A model generated the notes under the pieces. The model ran no database searches and was not told where the DNA came from. It was given only the letters and a program-made list of their open reading frames with translations. A DNA stretch of 64,000 nt from Acidimicrobiia bacterium (GTDB taxonomy: Bacteria > Actinomycetota > Acidimicrobiia > Acidimicrobiales > Acidimicrobilacustridaceae). The position numbers and the translations under genes were made by a program. The stretch is taken from positions 79,355-143,354 of the forward strand of contig JAFIEP010000129.1 in assembly GCA_020832495.1 (NCBI GenBank), given 5' to 3'. Shown one piece after another: positions 17,036 through 26,200 of this stretch (the first letter of the stretch is position 1; every line of letters begins with the position of its first letter).

Positions 17036-18441
17036 GTCGGCATCTCCCTATCCCATTTCGAGACCGTCGCCGCGACGGCGTCTTGGTTGCGGCGCAGCGT
17101 GTGGACGTATCGGTACGTGGATTCGAGGCGGCGGTGACCAAGCAAACGCATCAGCTCACGGACCGGGTCGTACACATGGCGGGCCAGAACGACGTTCGCA
17201 GGGTCGGCCAGCTCGTCGGGATCGGCGGACAGCAGCGCATCGCAGAGGTAGCCCAGCAGCGACGTCGCCATCGAATGCCTCAGCATGTGCGGGGTCACCC
17301 ACATGTGGTCAGCGACCTCGCGGTCCCGGTTGTACACCCGACTCGCCGCCCGGAAGTAGTAGTTCCACAACCCCTCGTCCGCCACCGGAACACCCTGCTG
17401 CGTCAGAAAGAACGCCAGGGGTTCAGGTTGGCCGTCAGGAGACCACAGCAGACGACGGCGCATCGCTGCATCGAGGGAGTCCAGCCGAACACGGTCTCCC
17501 GACCCGAGCACAGCGGTGTAGCTGTCGGCGTGAGAACGGAGCTCGTGCGCATGCACCCAGTGAGAGCCGTTGTACCGGCCAGCGGCGCGTGCCTTCTCGA
17601 TCGCCTCGGCTCGACCGAACCGCTCATAGCTGCGCAGCCGTGCCACCGCCCGAGCGGGAACGAACACGTGTCGGGCCGAGTGGTACTTGCATGTCGCTTC
17701 GGCCAACCACAGTCGCGCCACCGGGCCGTCCGTGGCGCACGCCCGGTCCACATCACACTTGAGGACCGCCGACAACTCGGCCCTCCGGGCACCGGTCCGA
17801 TGCGCCGTCACCGCGAACGCAGTGAGCACTCCGGCTGACCGGGCCGGCAGCCGGCCGACGCCCTCACGGATCCAGGCGTCGAACTCGCTGCCTGTCAAGT
17901 AGCGCAGGTGCGCTGGTCCCGGTGACGCCTGCGACGCGACCGGCACCCGGTCGGTGACCGTTGTGCCACCGACTCGGCGGGTGCGGGCCCTCATCGCTAC
18001 AGGCACCCGCTCGCAGTAGCCCTTCTCGACACCCCACACGTACAGCCGGCACACCACCTGCAAGTCACCCGACCACGTCGACATCGCGACCGTCGCCTTG
18101 CGATACGCGATGAACTCGGCGACGTCATCAGGTGTGGCGTCCCACACCGTCATGGTCCGCTCAGCGAACCACCGAGCAAACACGGCGAGATGCTGCGCCT
18201 CAGTGTGGAGCGACTGCTTGCTAGAGACACCAGACCGGCCCGGGAGCAGCCGCAGATAGGCATTGAGGGCTCCGTCCGGGGTGCCATCGGGGCCGATCAA
18301 TACCGGATACCCGTCTCGCGCCGTCGCCGCAACTGCCGAAGACAGTTCAATGCCGCGATCAGCCAAGGCAGCAACGCCACGGTGTACGTCGAGGACGCGC
18401 ACCCGCAGGACCGGATGGTCGCCAGTCCGGTCAGCGCCCAT
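17032..18441 (-). CDS. Tyrosine recombinase/integrase, first of the trio
   Basis: 469 residues from the ATG at 18441. It has a SAM-like N-terminal core-binding domain (residues ~70-160: LHTEAQHLAVFARWFAERTM, DVAEFIAYRK) and a full catalytic domain: R box TAHRTGARRAELSAVL, HxxR box TPHMLRHSMATSLLGYL, and the H/Y box LMRLLGHRRLESTYRYVHT with the nucleophilic Tyr. This is the most canonical enzyme of the three and likely the main DNA-cleaving subunit. It heads the operon; upstream, before the divergent gene at 18818, are two direct repeats (18689-18728). A longer in-frame start near 18666 exists, but its extension is Arg/Pro-rich and unconvincing. Confidence 0.9.
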   Translation of the reverse strand: MGADRTGDHPVLRVRVLDVHRGVAALADRGIELSSAVAATARDGYPVLIGPDGTPDGALNAYLRLLPGRSGVSSKQSLHTEAQHLAVFARWFAERTMTVWDATPDDVAEFIAYRKATVAMSTWSGDLQVVCRLYVWGVEKGYCERVPVAMRARTRRVGGTTVTDRVPVASQASPGPAHLRYLTGSEFDAWIREGVGRLPARSAGVLTAFAVTAHRTGARRAELSAVLKCDVDRACATDGPVARLWLAEATCKYHSARHVFVPARAVARLRSYERFGRAEAIEKARAAGRYNGSHWVHAHELRSHADSYTAVLGSGDRVRLDSLDAAMRRRLLWSPDGQPEPLAFFLTQQGVPVADEGLWNYYFRAASRVYNRDREVADHMWVTPHMLRHSMATSLLGYLCDALLSADPDELADPANVVLARHVYDPVRELMRLLGHRRLESTYRYVHTLRRNQDAVAATVSKWDREMPT

Positions 18442-18688
18442 TCCGCCACCCCGACCATCTCGCCTGTCGGTCCCGCAAACACACGGCGAGACGCTCCGGG
18501 CATGCGACAGGAGCAAGCGTCGCGGGCTCGCATGCGGACCGGGCCGAGCGGCGGTGTTGCCCGTGGGCCGCCACCCGTCCGGCGGACACCCTGACCTGGC
18601 GGAGGCCGGACCTAGTGGAACGCGTTCGTGCTGAGGCCATGCCCGACCGTAAGCAGTGAAATCCACGGCTCAGACAGCGTCTCGTGGA

Positions 18689-18736
18689 GTTTCAACTTGT
18701 TGCGCAAAGTTTCAACTTGTTGCACAGAGTTGCAAC
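18689..18736 (+). repeat. Tandem 20-bp direct repeats, probable operator
   Basis: GTTTCAACTTGTTGCGCAAA (18689-18708) is followed at once by GTTTCAACTTGTTGCACAGA (18709-18728), 18 of 20 identical, then the palindrome GTTGCAAC. A 20-base period places two binding sites about two helical turns apart on one face of the DNA. It lies in the divergent promoter region of the island. Confidence 0.75.
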
Positions 18737-18805
18737 CCACCGTTCGACGACGCGGCACCGACCGCTCTCCCGCAACGACAGGGGGTTCGGCTCGGGACCG
18801 GCGGC

Positions 18806-18811
18806 TACCGT
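18806..18811 (+). promoter_or_regulatory. Candidate -10 box, leaderless start
   Basis: TACCGT six bases before the GTG at 18818; same arrangement as before the mazF-like gene of the same island. Confidence 0.4.
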
Positions 18812-18817
18812 CAAGCT

Positions 18818-19831
18818 GTGACCAGAGGCAAGACACCCGACACCTACCTGACCCAGAAGGGCACGTTCGGGAACCCGGAACGGCGCGGAGCCGAGTGGAC
18901 GACGAGCCACGACGTGCAGGGCAGGGGTCTGATGCAAGCGATCTGGCAGCACCTCGTCGCCACGAAGATCAAGAACGCCCTGCGATCGCACCCTGACATC
19001 CAAACCCAGGCTGCCCTCGCGCGGATCACGCCCTATTCGAAGCCCCTCTGGTCCAAGTACCTGAGCGGCAAGGCCGTCATGCCCGAAGAAGCCGCGTTCG
19101 CCGCCGGAAAGGCGCTCGAATGCAAAGTCCTGCCGACAGACGAGGAGCTCAACAACCTCGTCAGCGACGTTCACGCCGCCACGGGTGTGTTTCCCATCGA
19201 GTGGGTTCGACAACTCCCACCGACCGACCCGCCGTTGCAAGCACTCACCGTGGCCGCCGTGCTAACGGGTACCGTCCGCAACGTGGACGGCTATCCGCTC
19301 GACGAGATCATGGCTACGGCGGAGCAGCCGCTGCGAACGGCGTTGTTCGCCGAGCAGGCCACCATCAGGCCGGGGCTCACAAACCGGCCCGACCCGAACA
19401 TTCGATACTGGCTGCCAGGCGAAGACCCCTACGACGCGGACAACATCTACAACCGGTCGAGTGGCGTCGTGACGGAAGCCGAAGGCGTCGAAATCGATGC
19501 GGACGTGTACCTCGACACGGCATGGCTGGAAGCCACCCGCCGGTGGCCCGCTGTGCTCGTCGACGGCCGGTTCCCCATCGCGTACCTCGAATGGGACGAC
19601 CACGACCGACCCACGACGATCGCTGCCATCCGGGCGCTCCCAAGGATCGTGTTCCCCGACGGAACAGGCGACGACTGGACGTTCGCTACAGCCCCCGCGT
19701 CGGTTCACTGGGACGGCGACACCGCCACGCTCGAGTGGCACGAACCGGACCTCATCGAAGCCGCCGACGCGTGGGGCGAACGAGTCGGACGGCCACCGAT
19801 CCGCAACATCCACCTCTGGGCCGGCACCTGA
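18818..19831 (+). CDS. Unknown island protein with XRE-like HTH segment
   Basis: 337 residues. Residues ~55-105 (IQTQAALARITPYSKPLWSK then YLSGKAVMPEEAAFAAGKAL) fit a helix-turn-helix of the XRE type, with recognition helix SKPLWSKYLSG. The remaining two thirds are acidic, Trp- and Pro-rich, without a recognised fold. The start is GTG at 18818, directly behind a TACCGT box and the tandem operator-like repeats, and it is divergent from the recombinase operon. The likely role is an island regulator, by position only. No toxin or enzyme motif is seen. Confidence 0.65.
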   Translation: MTRGKTPDTYLTQKGTFGNPERRGAEWTTSHDVQGRGLMQAIWQHLVATKIKNALRSHPDIQTQAALARITPYSKPLWSKYLSGKAVMPEEAAFAAGKALECKVLPTDEELNNLVSDVHAATGVFPIEWVRQLPPTDPPLQALTVAAVLTGTVRNVDGYPLDEIMATAEQPLRTALFAEQATIRPGLTNRPDPNIRYWLPGEDPYDADNIYNRSSGVVTEAEGVEIDADVYLDTAWLEATRRWPAVLVDGRFPIAYLEWDDHDRPTTIAAIRALPRIVFPDGTGDDWTFATAPASVHWDGDTATLEWHEPDLIEAADAWGERVGRPPIRNIHLWAGT

Positions 19832-20493
19832 CCCGACCGGGCGGCGGGCCAACAGCTCGACGGCCGTCCGCGCCACAAACGCAACCCCAACTCGCTGCTA
19901 TTCGACCGCCGAACCACCACGCGAGCGACAACAGACCAACGGCAACAGATCTCGGCTCCCACACCCGCTGACGCGCTGCCCCCACACGTCGACAGCGCCG
20001 CCGACGCAGTCAGCGAGGGGGATGCCTCAAGAGACATCCACCGTCGATCATCACCGCCAGCTGATCGCTGCCCGGGACCGGCGTCAACACCGAGACGAAC
20101 ACCGGAATCGGGAGGCCCGACGTGCTTCCCACCGGCCATGCAGGCGCCATCAAGGCGATTCGACTTCCACCGAGCTGCGGTTCCGATGGTGCGGGCAACG
20201 CGGCGCTGAGCAACAACACACGCCGGGCCACCACGTCGAGGCATCCCGCCGAGCATCCGCTTGGGCATCCGGCCGGACGTCCCGCAGGCGTCGCGCAGGC
20301 GTCGCGTAGGCATCCGGGGAGGCATCCTCAATCGCCCCAACCAAGTCAGGGTGAGGCATCCCACAGGCGTCACGCAGGCATCCCGCCGACGGCTCTGCGC
20401 TCGACCCAGTCCCCCGAGTCACGGCGCTGACCTACCATCGGACGGAGTCGGGGCTGTCGGCGAACTTGAGCGGGAAGCAGGGAGGAGCGTGAA
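19832..20493. other. Long intergenic region before the type I restriction operon
   Basis: About 660 bases with no convincing gene. It contains the degenerate short-repeat array at 20240-20389, a possible -10 box TACCAT at 20433-20438, and a GGAGG ribosome site just before the GTG of hsdM. Confidence 0.5.
20240..20389 (+). repeat. Array of degenerate 11-12-bp direct repeats
   Basis: Units of the type GGCATCCCGCC / GGGCATCCGGCC / GGCGTCGCGCA / GGCGTCGCGTA / GGCATCCGGGGA recur about ten times, mostly every 11-12 bases, with one 24-base gap filled by unrelated sequence. It is not a CRISPR: no spacers, units too short. It may be a protein-binding iteron-like array or a decayed minisatellite upstream of hsdM. 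Confidence 0.5.
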
Positions 20494-22044
20494 GTGAGAA
20501 GCGAGGATCTGGGCGAGGTTCAACGGACCCTGTGGAAAGCGGCCGACGAGCTGCGAGCAAACTCGAGCCTGACCCCTGCCGACTACCGCAGCCCAGTGTT
20601 GGGACTCATCTTCTTGGCGTACGCCGAGCATCGCTTCGACGCCGTACGCGGCGACATCGAAGCCGAAGCCACACCCCGGAACCCCGCCACACCCGACGAC
20701 TACCGAGCCCGCTCAGTGCTGTTCGTGCCCGACGCAGCGCGCCTCTCCACGCTCGTGGAGCTTCCCGAAGGTGAGAACCTCGGCAAAGCGCTCGACGACG
20801 CCATGAACACCATGGAAGGGGCAAACCCCGAGCTCACCGACGTGCTGCCACGGGGCTACCAGCGGCTGGAGAAGTCGACGCTTACCGAGCTGCTCCGCTT
20901 GTTCGCCCCACTGCCCCGCAAGCTGTCCGGCGACGCCTTCGGGCTCATCTACGAAGACTTCCTCTCCAACTTCGCCATGGCCGAAGGCCGCCTCGGCGGC
21001 GAGTTCTTCACTCCCTACTCCATCGTCCGACTCATCGTGGAGATCATCGAACCGTTCCACGGCAAGGTCTTCGATCCCGCCTGCGGGTCCGGCGGCATGT
21101 TCGTCCAGTGCGCCAAGTTCGTCGAACGCCACAACGAATCCGCCAGCCGCGAGCTGTCCATCTACGGCCAGGAACAGAAGGAAGGAACGGTCCCGCTGGC
21201 CAAGATGAACCTGGCGCTGCACGGCCTCTCCGGCGACATCCGCCTCGGCAACACCTACTACGACGACCTCCACCACAGCGTCGGCCTGGCCGACTTCGTC
21301 ATGGCCAATCCACCCTTCAACGTGAACGGCGTCGACAAGGACAAGCTGGCAGGCGACCCGCGGTTCCCGTTCGGGCTGCCTCGCACCGACAACGCCAACT
21401 ACCTGTGGATCCAGCAGTTCTACGCCGCGCTGAACGACGACGGCCGCGCCGGGTTCGTCATGGCCAACTCCGCGGGCGACGCAGGCCACTCCGAGAAGGA
21501 GATCCGCCGCCAACTCGTCGAGTCCGGCGCCGTCGACGTGATGGTCGCCATCGGCACCAACTTCTTCTACACCGTCACCCTGCCGGTCACCCTGTGGTTC
21601 CTCGACAAGGCCAAGGGCGGCACCAAGCGTGAGGACACGGTGCTGTTCATCGACGCCCGCCACCAGTACCGCCAAATCGACCGCGCCCACCGCGACTTCC
21701 TACCCGAGCAGATCGAACTGCTCGCCAACATCGTCCGCCTCTACCGAGGCGAGGACGTCCAAACCGCCGACGGCAGCGACACCGCCATCAAGGAGCACTT
21801 CCCCGATGGCACGTACGTCGACGTCCCCGGCCTCTGCAAGGTCGCCACCCGCGCCGAGATCGAAGCACAAGGCTGGAGCCTCAACCCCGGCCGCTACACC
21901 GGCACGGCAGCCGTCGAGGACGACGGCGAAGACTTCACCGAGAAGCTCGGAGGGCTCTACGAGGAGTTCACCACACTCAGCGACGAAGCCGAAGTGCTAC
22001 GAGCCAAGGTCGACGCCGCCGTGACCGGGATCCTCAGCCAGTGA
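20494..22044 (+). CDS. hsdM: Type I restriction-modification methyltransferase subunit HsdM
   Basis: 516 residues. The N-terminal helical domain (EVQRTLWKAADELRANSSLT ... LGLIFLAYAEHRFD) precedes an N6-adenine methyltransferase: GGEFFTPYSIVRLIVEI, AdoMet motif DPACGSGGMFVQC, and catalytic NPPFN. It methylates adenine at the type I target chosen by HsdS and protects host DNA. The GTG at 20494 has a good ribosome site (GGGAGGAG). The stop overlaps hsdS by four bases. Codon use and GC are similar to the chromosome, unlike the genes after 27 kb. Confidence 0.96.
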   Translation: MRSEDLGEVQRTLWKAADELRANSSLTPADYRSPVLGLIFLAYAEHRFDAVRGDIEAEATPRNPATPDDYRARSVLFVPDAARLSTLVELPEGENLGKALDDAMNTMEGANPELTDVLPRGYQRLEKSTLTELLRLFAPLPRKLSGDAFGLIYEDFLSNFAMAEGRLGGEFFTPYSIVRLIVEIIEPFHGKVFDPACGSGGMFVQCAKFVERHNESASRELSIYGQEQKEGTVPLAKMNLALHGLSGDIRLGNTYYDDLHHSVGLADFVMANPPFNVNGVDKDKLAGDPRFPFGLPRTDNANYLWIQQFYAALNDDGRAGFVMANSAGDAGHSEKEIRRQLVESGAVDVMVAIGTNFFYTVTLPVTLWFLDKAKGGTKREDTVLFIDARHQYRQIDRAHRDFLPEQIELLANIVRLYRGEDVQTADGSDTAIKEHFPDGTYVDVPGLCKVATRAEIEAQGWSLNPGRYTGTAAVEDDGEDFTEKLGGLYEEFTTLSDEAEVLRAKVDAAVTGILSQ

Positions 22045-23234
22045 GCGAGTGGCGGGAAGTGACGCTGGGCGACTTGGTCGACCTGTTCGACCACAAGCGT
22101 GTGCCGCTCTCAACCGCGCAGCGTTCGACACGGGCGGGGCCGTACCCGTACTACGGAGCGCAAGGGGTGATCGACCACATCGACGACTACATATTTGACG
22201 GCAGGTTCATCCTCATCCCCGAGGACGGCGAGAACCTGCGGAGCCGAAAGCTGCCGATCGCCTACTTTGCGGAGGGAAGGTTCTGGGTCAACAACCACGC
22301 ACACATCGTCAAGGCGAAGCCCGGCGTTGCCATGGACCGCTTCGTCCAAAGCGCCATTGAGGCCAGCGACATCGGGCCGTTCGTGACCGGCGCCGCCCAA
22401 CCGAAGTTGTCGCAGGCCAACCTTCGGAGGCTGCCGCTACGGGTCCCACCACTTGCCGAGCAGAGCGCGATCGCTTCGATCCTCGACGCCATCGATGACC
22501 TGATCGAGAACAATCGGCGGCGGGTGGAGGTGTTGGAGGAGATGGCGCGGGCGATCTACCGGGAGTGGTTCGTGCGCTTCCGGTTCCCTGGCCACGAGGA
22601 CGTCCCCCTCGTCGACTCCCCCCTCGGCCTGTTTCCCGAGGGGTGGCGGACCGTGCGTCTTGCGGATTCGGCACAGGTCACGATGGGCCAGTCACCCAAG
22701 TCCGAGTTCTACAACGGGGAGGGAGTCGGAACCCCCTTCCACCAAGGTGTAACCGACTTTGGTTCGCACTATCCGACCCACCGAAAATACTGCACCGTCC
22801 AGAAGCGGCTAGCTGACGAGGGTGACGTGTTGGTCAGCGTGCGCGCCCCGGTTGGACGCCTCAACATTGCAGACAGAACCCTCGTCATCGGGCGAGGGCT
22901 TGCCGCTGTCAGATCTCGGCGTGGCCACCAGAACCTGCTCCTCGGAAACCTCAAGGAGGTCTTCAGTGAGGAGGACTCGATGGGCGGTGGCACGATCTTC
23001 AAGGCGATCGGAAAGGCAGAACTCGAGGGCCTCCAAGTACTCGAGGTTCCCGAGGCCTTGGCTCAGCTTGCAGAAGCCCATCTCGCAGCGAAATCGGACC
23101 TGATCCGCTCCCTAACCTTCTCGACGCGTCGCCTCACCGCGCTCCGCGACCTCCTCCTGCCCAAGCTGGTGACTGGCCAGATCGACGTGTCTGATCTCGA
23201 CTTGGATGCGTTAGTGGAGGGTTCGGCGGCGTGA
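22041..23234 (+). CDS. hsdS: Type I restriction-modification specificity subunit HsdS
   Basis: 397 residues. Two target-recognition domains are visible: the first begins WREVTLGDLVDLFDHKRVPL, the second GWRTVRLADSAQVTMGQSPK. Each is followed by a conserved helical spacer: PPLAEQSAIASILDAIDDLI (with ENNRRRVEVLEEMARAIYRE after it) and the C-terminal LTALRDLLLPKLVTGQIDV. HsdS sets the two half-sites of the bipartite recognition sequence. The start overlaps hsdM and the stop overlaps hsdR (GTGA), so the three subunits are coupled. Target recognition cannot be read from the sequence. Confidence 0.95.
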   Translation: MSEWREVTLGDLVDLFDHKRVPLSTAQRSTRAGPYPYYGAQGVIDHIDDYIFDGRFILIPEDGENLRSRKLPIAYFAEGRFWVNNHAHIVKAKPGVAMDRFVQSAIEASDIGPFVTGAAQPKLSQANLRRLPLRVPPLAEQSAIASILDAIDDLIENNRRRVEVLEEMARAIYREWFVRFRFPGHEDVPLVDSPLGLFPEGWRTVRLADSAQVTMGQSPKSEFYNGEGVGTPFHQGVTDFGSHYPTHRKYCTVQKRLADEGDVLVSVRAPVGRLNIADRTLVIGRGLAAVRSRRGHQNLLLGNLKEVFSEEDSMGGGTIFKAIGKAELEGLQVLEVPEALAQLAEAHLAAKSDLIRSLTFSTRRLTALRDLLLPKLVTGQIDVSDLDLDALVEGSAA

Positions 23235-26200
23235 CTCCCGGGGCGTACTCGGAGGACGGGCTGGTGGAGCAGCCGACGCTGGATCTGTTGGGCGAGCTCG
23301 GGTGGACGGTCGTCAATGCGTTCTCGGAGTCGTTCGGTCCTGACGGGACGCTCGGCCGTGATTCGATGCACGAAGCGGTGCTCATCCATCGGCTGCGCGA
23401 CGCCGTCCGCCGGCTGAATCCCGACGTGCCCGAGCACGTGCGGGAGGAGGCTCTGGCGGCGATCGGCAAGGATCGGTCGGTGATGGATCGGGTGCGGGCC
23501 AACCGTGAGATCCACGATCTGTTGCGTGACGGCTTCCGGGCGGAGTGGCAGGACGATCGAGGCGACCGGCAGTACGCGACGGTCCGCTACGTCGATTTCC
23601 GTGATTCGACGAACAACGACTGGTTGGCGGCGTCGCAGGTGTGGGTGGCGGGTGACCTGTACCGCCGTCGCACCGACACGGTGCTGTTCGTGAACGGCAT
23701 CCCGTTGGTGGTGTTGGAGTTCAAGGAGCCGAACCGTCCGGTGAGGGCGGCGTTCGAGGAGAACCTTACCGATTACCGCGACACGATCCCGCAGCTGTTC
23801 GTCCCGAACAGTTTCGTGGTGTTGTCGAACGGGTCGGAAGCCAAGATCGGCTCGACGTTCGCTCCGTGGGAGTTCTTCGGCGACTGGAAGGTCATCGATG
23901 CGGACGGCACGCGCGGGGTGGTGGCGTTGGAGACCGCCATTCGGGGTACGTGCGCCCACGACCGGCTGTTGGACCTGGTCGAGAACTTCGTCGCGTACAT
24001 CGAACGTCCGGGCGGGTTGATCAAGGTGGTGGCCCGCAACCATCAGGTGTTGGGGGTCAACGCGGCGATCGAGAACCTGCACCGGGTCCGCTCAGAGGGC
24101 GATACCCGCCTGGGGGTGTTCTGGCACACCCAGGGGGCCGGCAAGTCGCTGTCGATGTTGTGGTTCACCCAGAAGGTGCTGCGTCGCATCCCTGGGGCGT
24201 GGACGTTCGTGATGGTGACCGACCGCACGGAGCTCGACGTGCAGCTCCACGGCGAGTTCGCCGACGCCGGCGCCATCTCACCTGAGGCGCAGGTGCACGC
24301 CTCGTCGTCGACGCATCTGCGGGAGTTGTTGGCGGCCGATCACCGCTACGTGTTCACCCTCATCCACAAGTTCCGTGTCGACGCTGCGGCGGGTGAGTCG
24401 ACCATGCCGGTGCTGTCGGACCGCTCCGATGTGATCGTGATCACTGACGAGGCGCACCGCAGCCAGTACGACACGTTGGCACTGAACATGCGCCGTGCGC
24501 TTCCGAACGCGGCGTTCATGGGGTTCACTGGCACACCGCTGATGGACGGCGAGGAACTCACCCGCCAGCAGTTCGGCGACTACGTGAGCATCTACAACTT
24601 CCGTGACGCCATCGAGGACGGCGCCACCGTCCCGCTGTACTACGAGAACCGCATCCCCGAGCTGCAGCTCATCAACGACGACTTCGCCGAGGAGCTCGCC
24701 GAGTTGTTGGAGGACGCCGAGCTCGACGAGGACGCCGAAGGGCAGCTCGCGCGCCGTTTCGGCCGCGAGTACACGCTGCTCACCCGACCCGAACGGCTGC
24801 AGACCGTGGCGCGGGATCTGGTGCGCCACTTCGTGGGGCGGGGCTTCACCGGCAAGGCCATGTACGTGGGCGTCGACAAGGCCGCGGCGGTGCGCATGTA
24901 CGACGAGGTGCAGACCGCCTGGGCCGAGCACCTCGACGAGTTGCGAGCCCAACACGACGCCCTACCTGAGTTGGAACGGCCGTGGTTGGCCAGCCGCATC
25001 CAGCTCATGGAATCCACCGACATGGCCGTCGTCGTCAGCCAAGCCCAAAACGAGATCGCCCACCTCCAGGAGCTCGGTCTCGACATCCGACCGCATCGCG
25101 AACGGATGCTGCGCGAGGACCTGGCCGAACGGTTCAAGGCCACCGACGACCCGCTGCGGCTGGTGTTCGTGTGCGGCATGTGGATGACCGGGTTCGACGC
25201 CCCGAGCGTGTCGACGATCTACCTGGACCGGCCGATGCGCAACCACACGTTGATGCAGACCATCGCCCGAGCGAACCGGGTGTTTCCCGACAAGGACAAC
25301 GGGCTGATCGTCGACTACGTCGGCGTGTTCCGCAACCTAGAGAAAGCGCTCGCCATCTACGGCGCCGCCAACGCCGAGGCCGGGGTCGACTCGCCGATCC
25401 AAGACGTCGACGCGTTGGTGGACGCCCTCGGCGACGCCATCGACACGGTGGTGTCGATGTGCGCCACCCACGGCGTCGACCTGATCGAACTGCGCGACGC
25501 GTCGGGGTTCGCGCACATCGCGTTGCGGGACGCCGCCGTCGAAGCGCTCCTCGCCGACGAAGACGTACGCACCGGGTTCCTGGCCGCCGCCCGCCAGGTA
25601 CGCAAACTGTTCAAGGCGCTGCTGCCCGACCCCAACGCAGCTGCGCACCAGCGGACAGTCGCCGCCATCAGGGTGCTGGCCGAACGCATCGCCGAGGTGT
25701 CACGCCCCCCGCAGGCCGACCTCGACGAGATCGCCGACGCCGTAGACGAACTGTTGGACCGCTCCGTCGGCGCCGAGGAGTACGTCATCCGCGCCGCCGC
25801 CGAGGGCAGCGAACCCGACCCGCTCATCGACCTCTCGCAGATCGACTTCGATGCCCTCGCTGCCAGCTTCGCCGGCCGCAAACGAGCCGAAACCGACCGG
25901 CTGGCCGCCCTGCTGCGCCAACGCGCCGCCGGCGCCGCCACCCGCAACCCCACCCGCTACGACCTCGTGGAACGCATCGAAGAACTGATCGCCAGCTACA
26001 ACGCCGGCAGCGTCAACATCGACGAATACCTCCGCCGCCTCATCGACCTGTCACAGACCCTCACCGACGAGGAAAAGCGGGCCGTCACCGAAGGGCTCAC
26101 CGAAGAAGAACTCGCCATCTTCGACCTCCTCACCCAACCCGAACCTGTCCTCGACGCGGATGAGACCAAGGTGGTCAAAGCCAGCGCCAAGAAGCTGCTC

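Larger units (their letters stand above)
18442..18817. promoter_or_regulatory. Divergent control region between recombinase operon and HTH gene
   Basis: About 375 bases without a gene. It holds two direct 20-base repeats plus a half copy (18689-18736) and a TACCGT box at 18806. A shared operator for both directions is likely. Confidence 0.5.

Noticed and set aside
20240..20389. CRISPR array
   Set aside because: Units are 11-12 bases, variable and with no unique spacers; no cas genes in the window.
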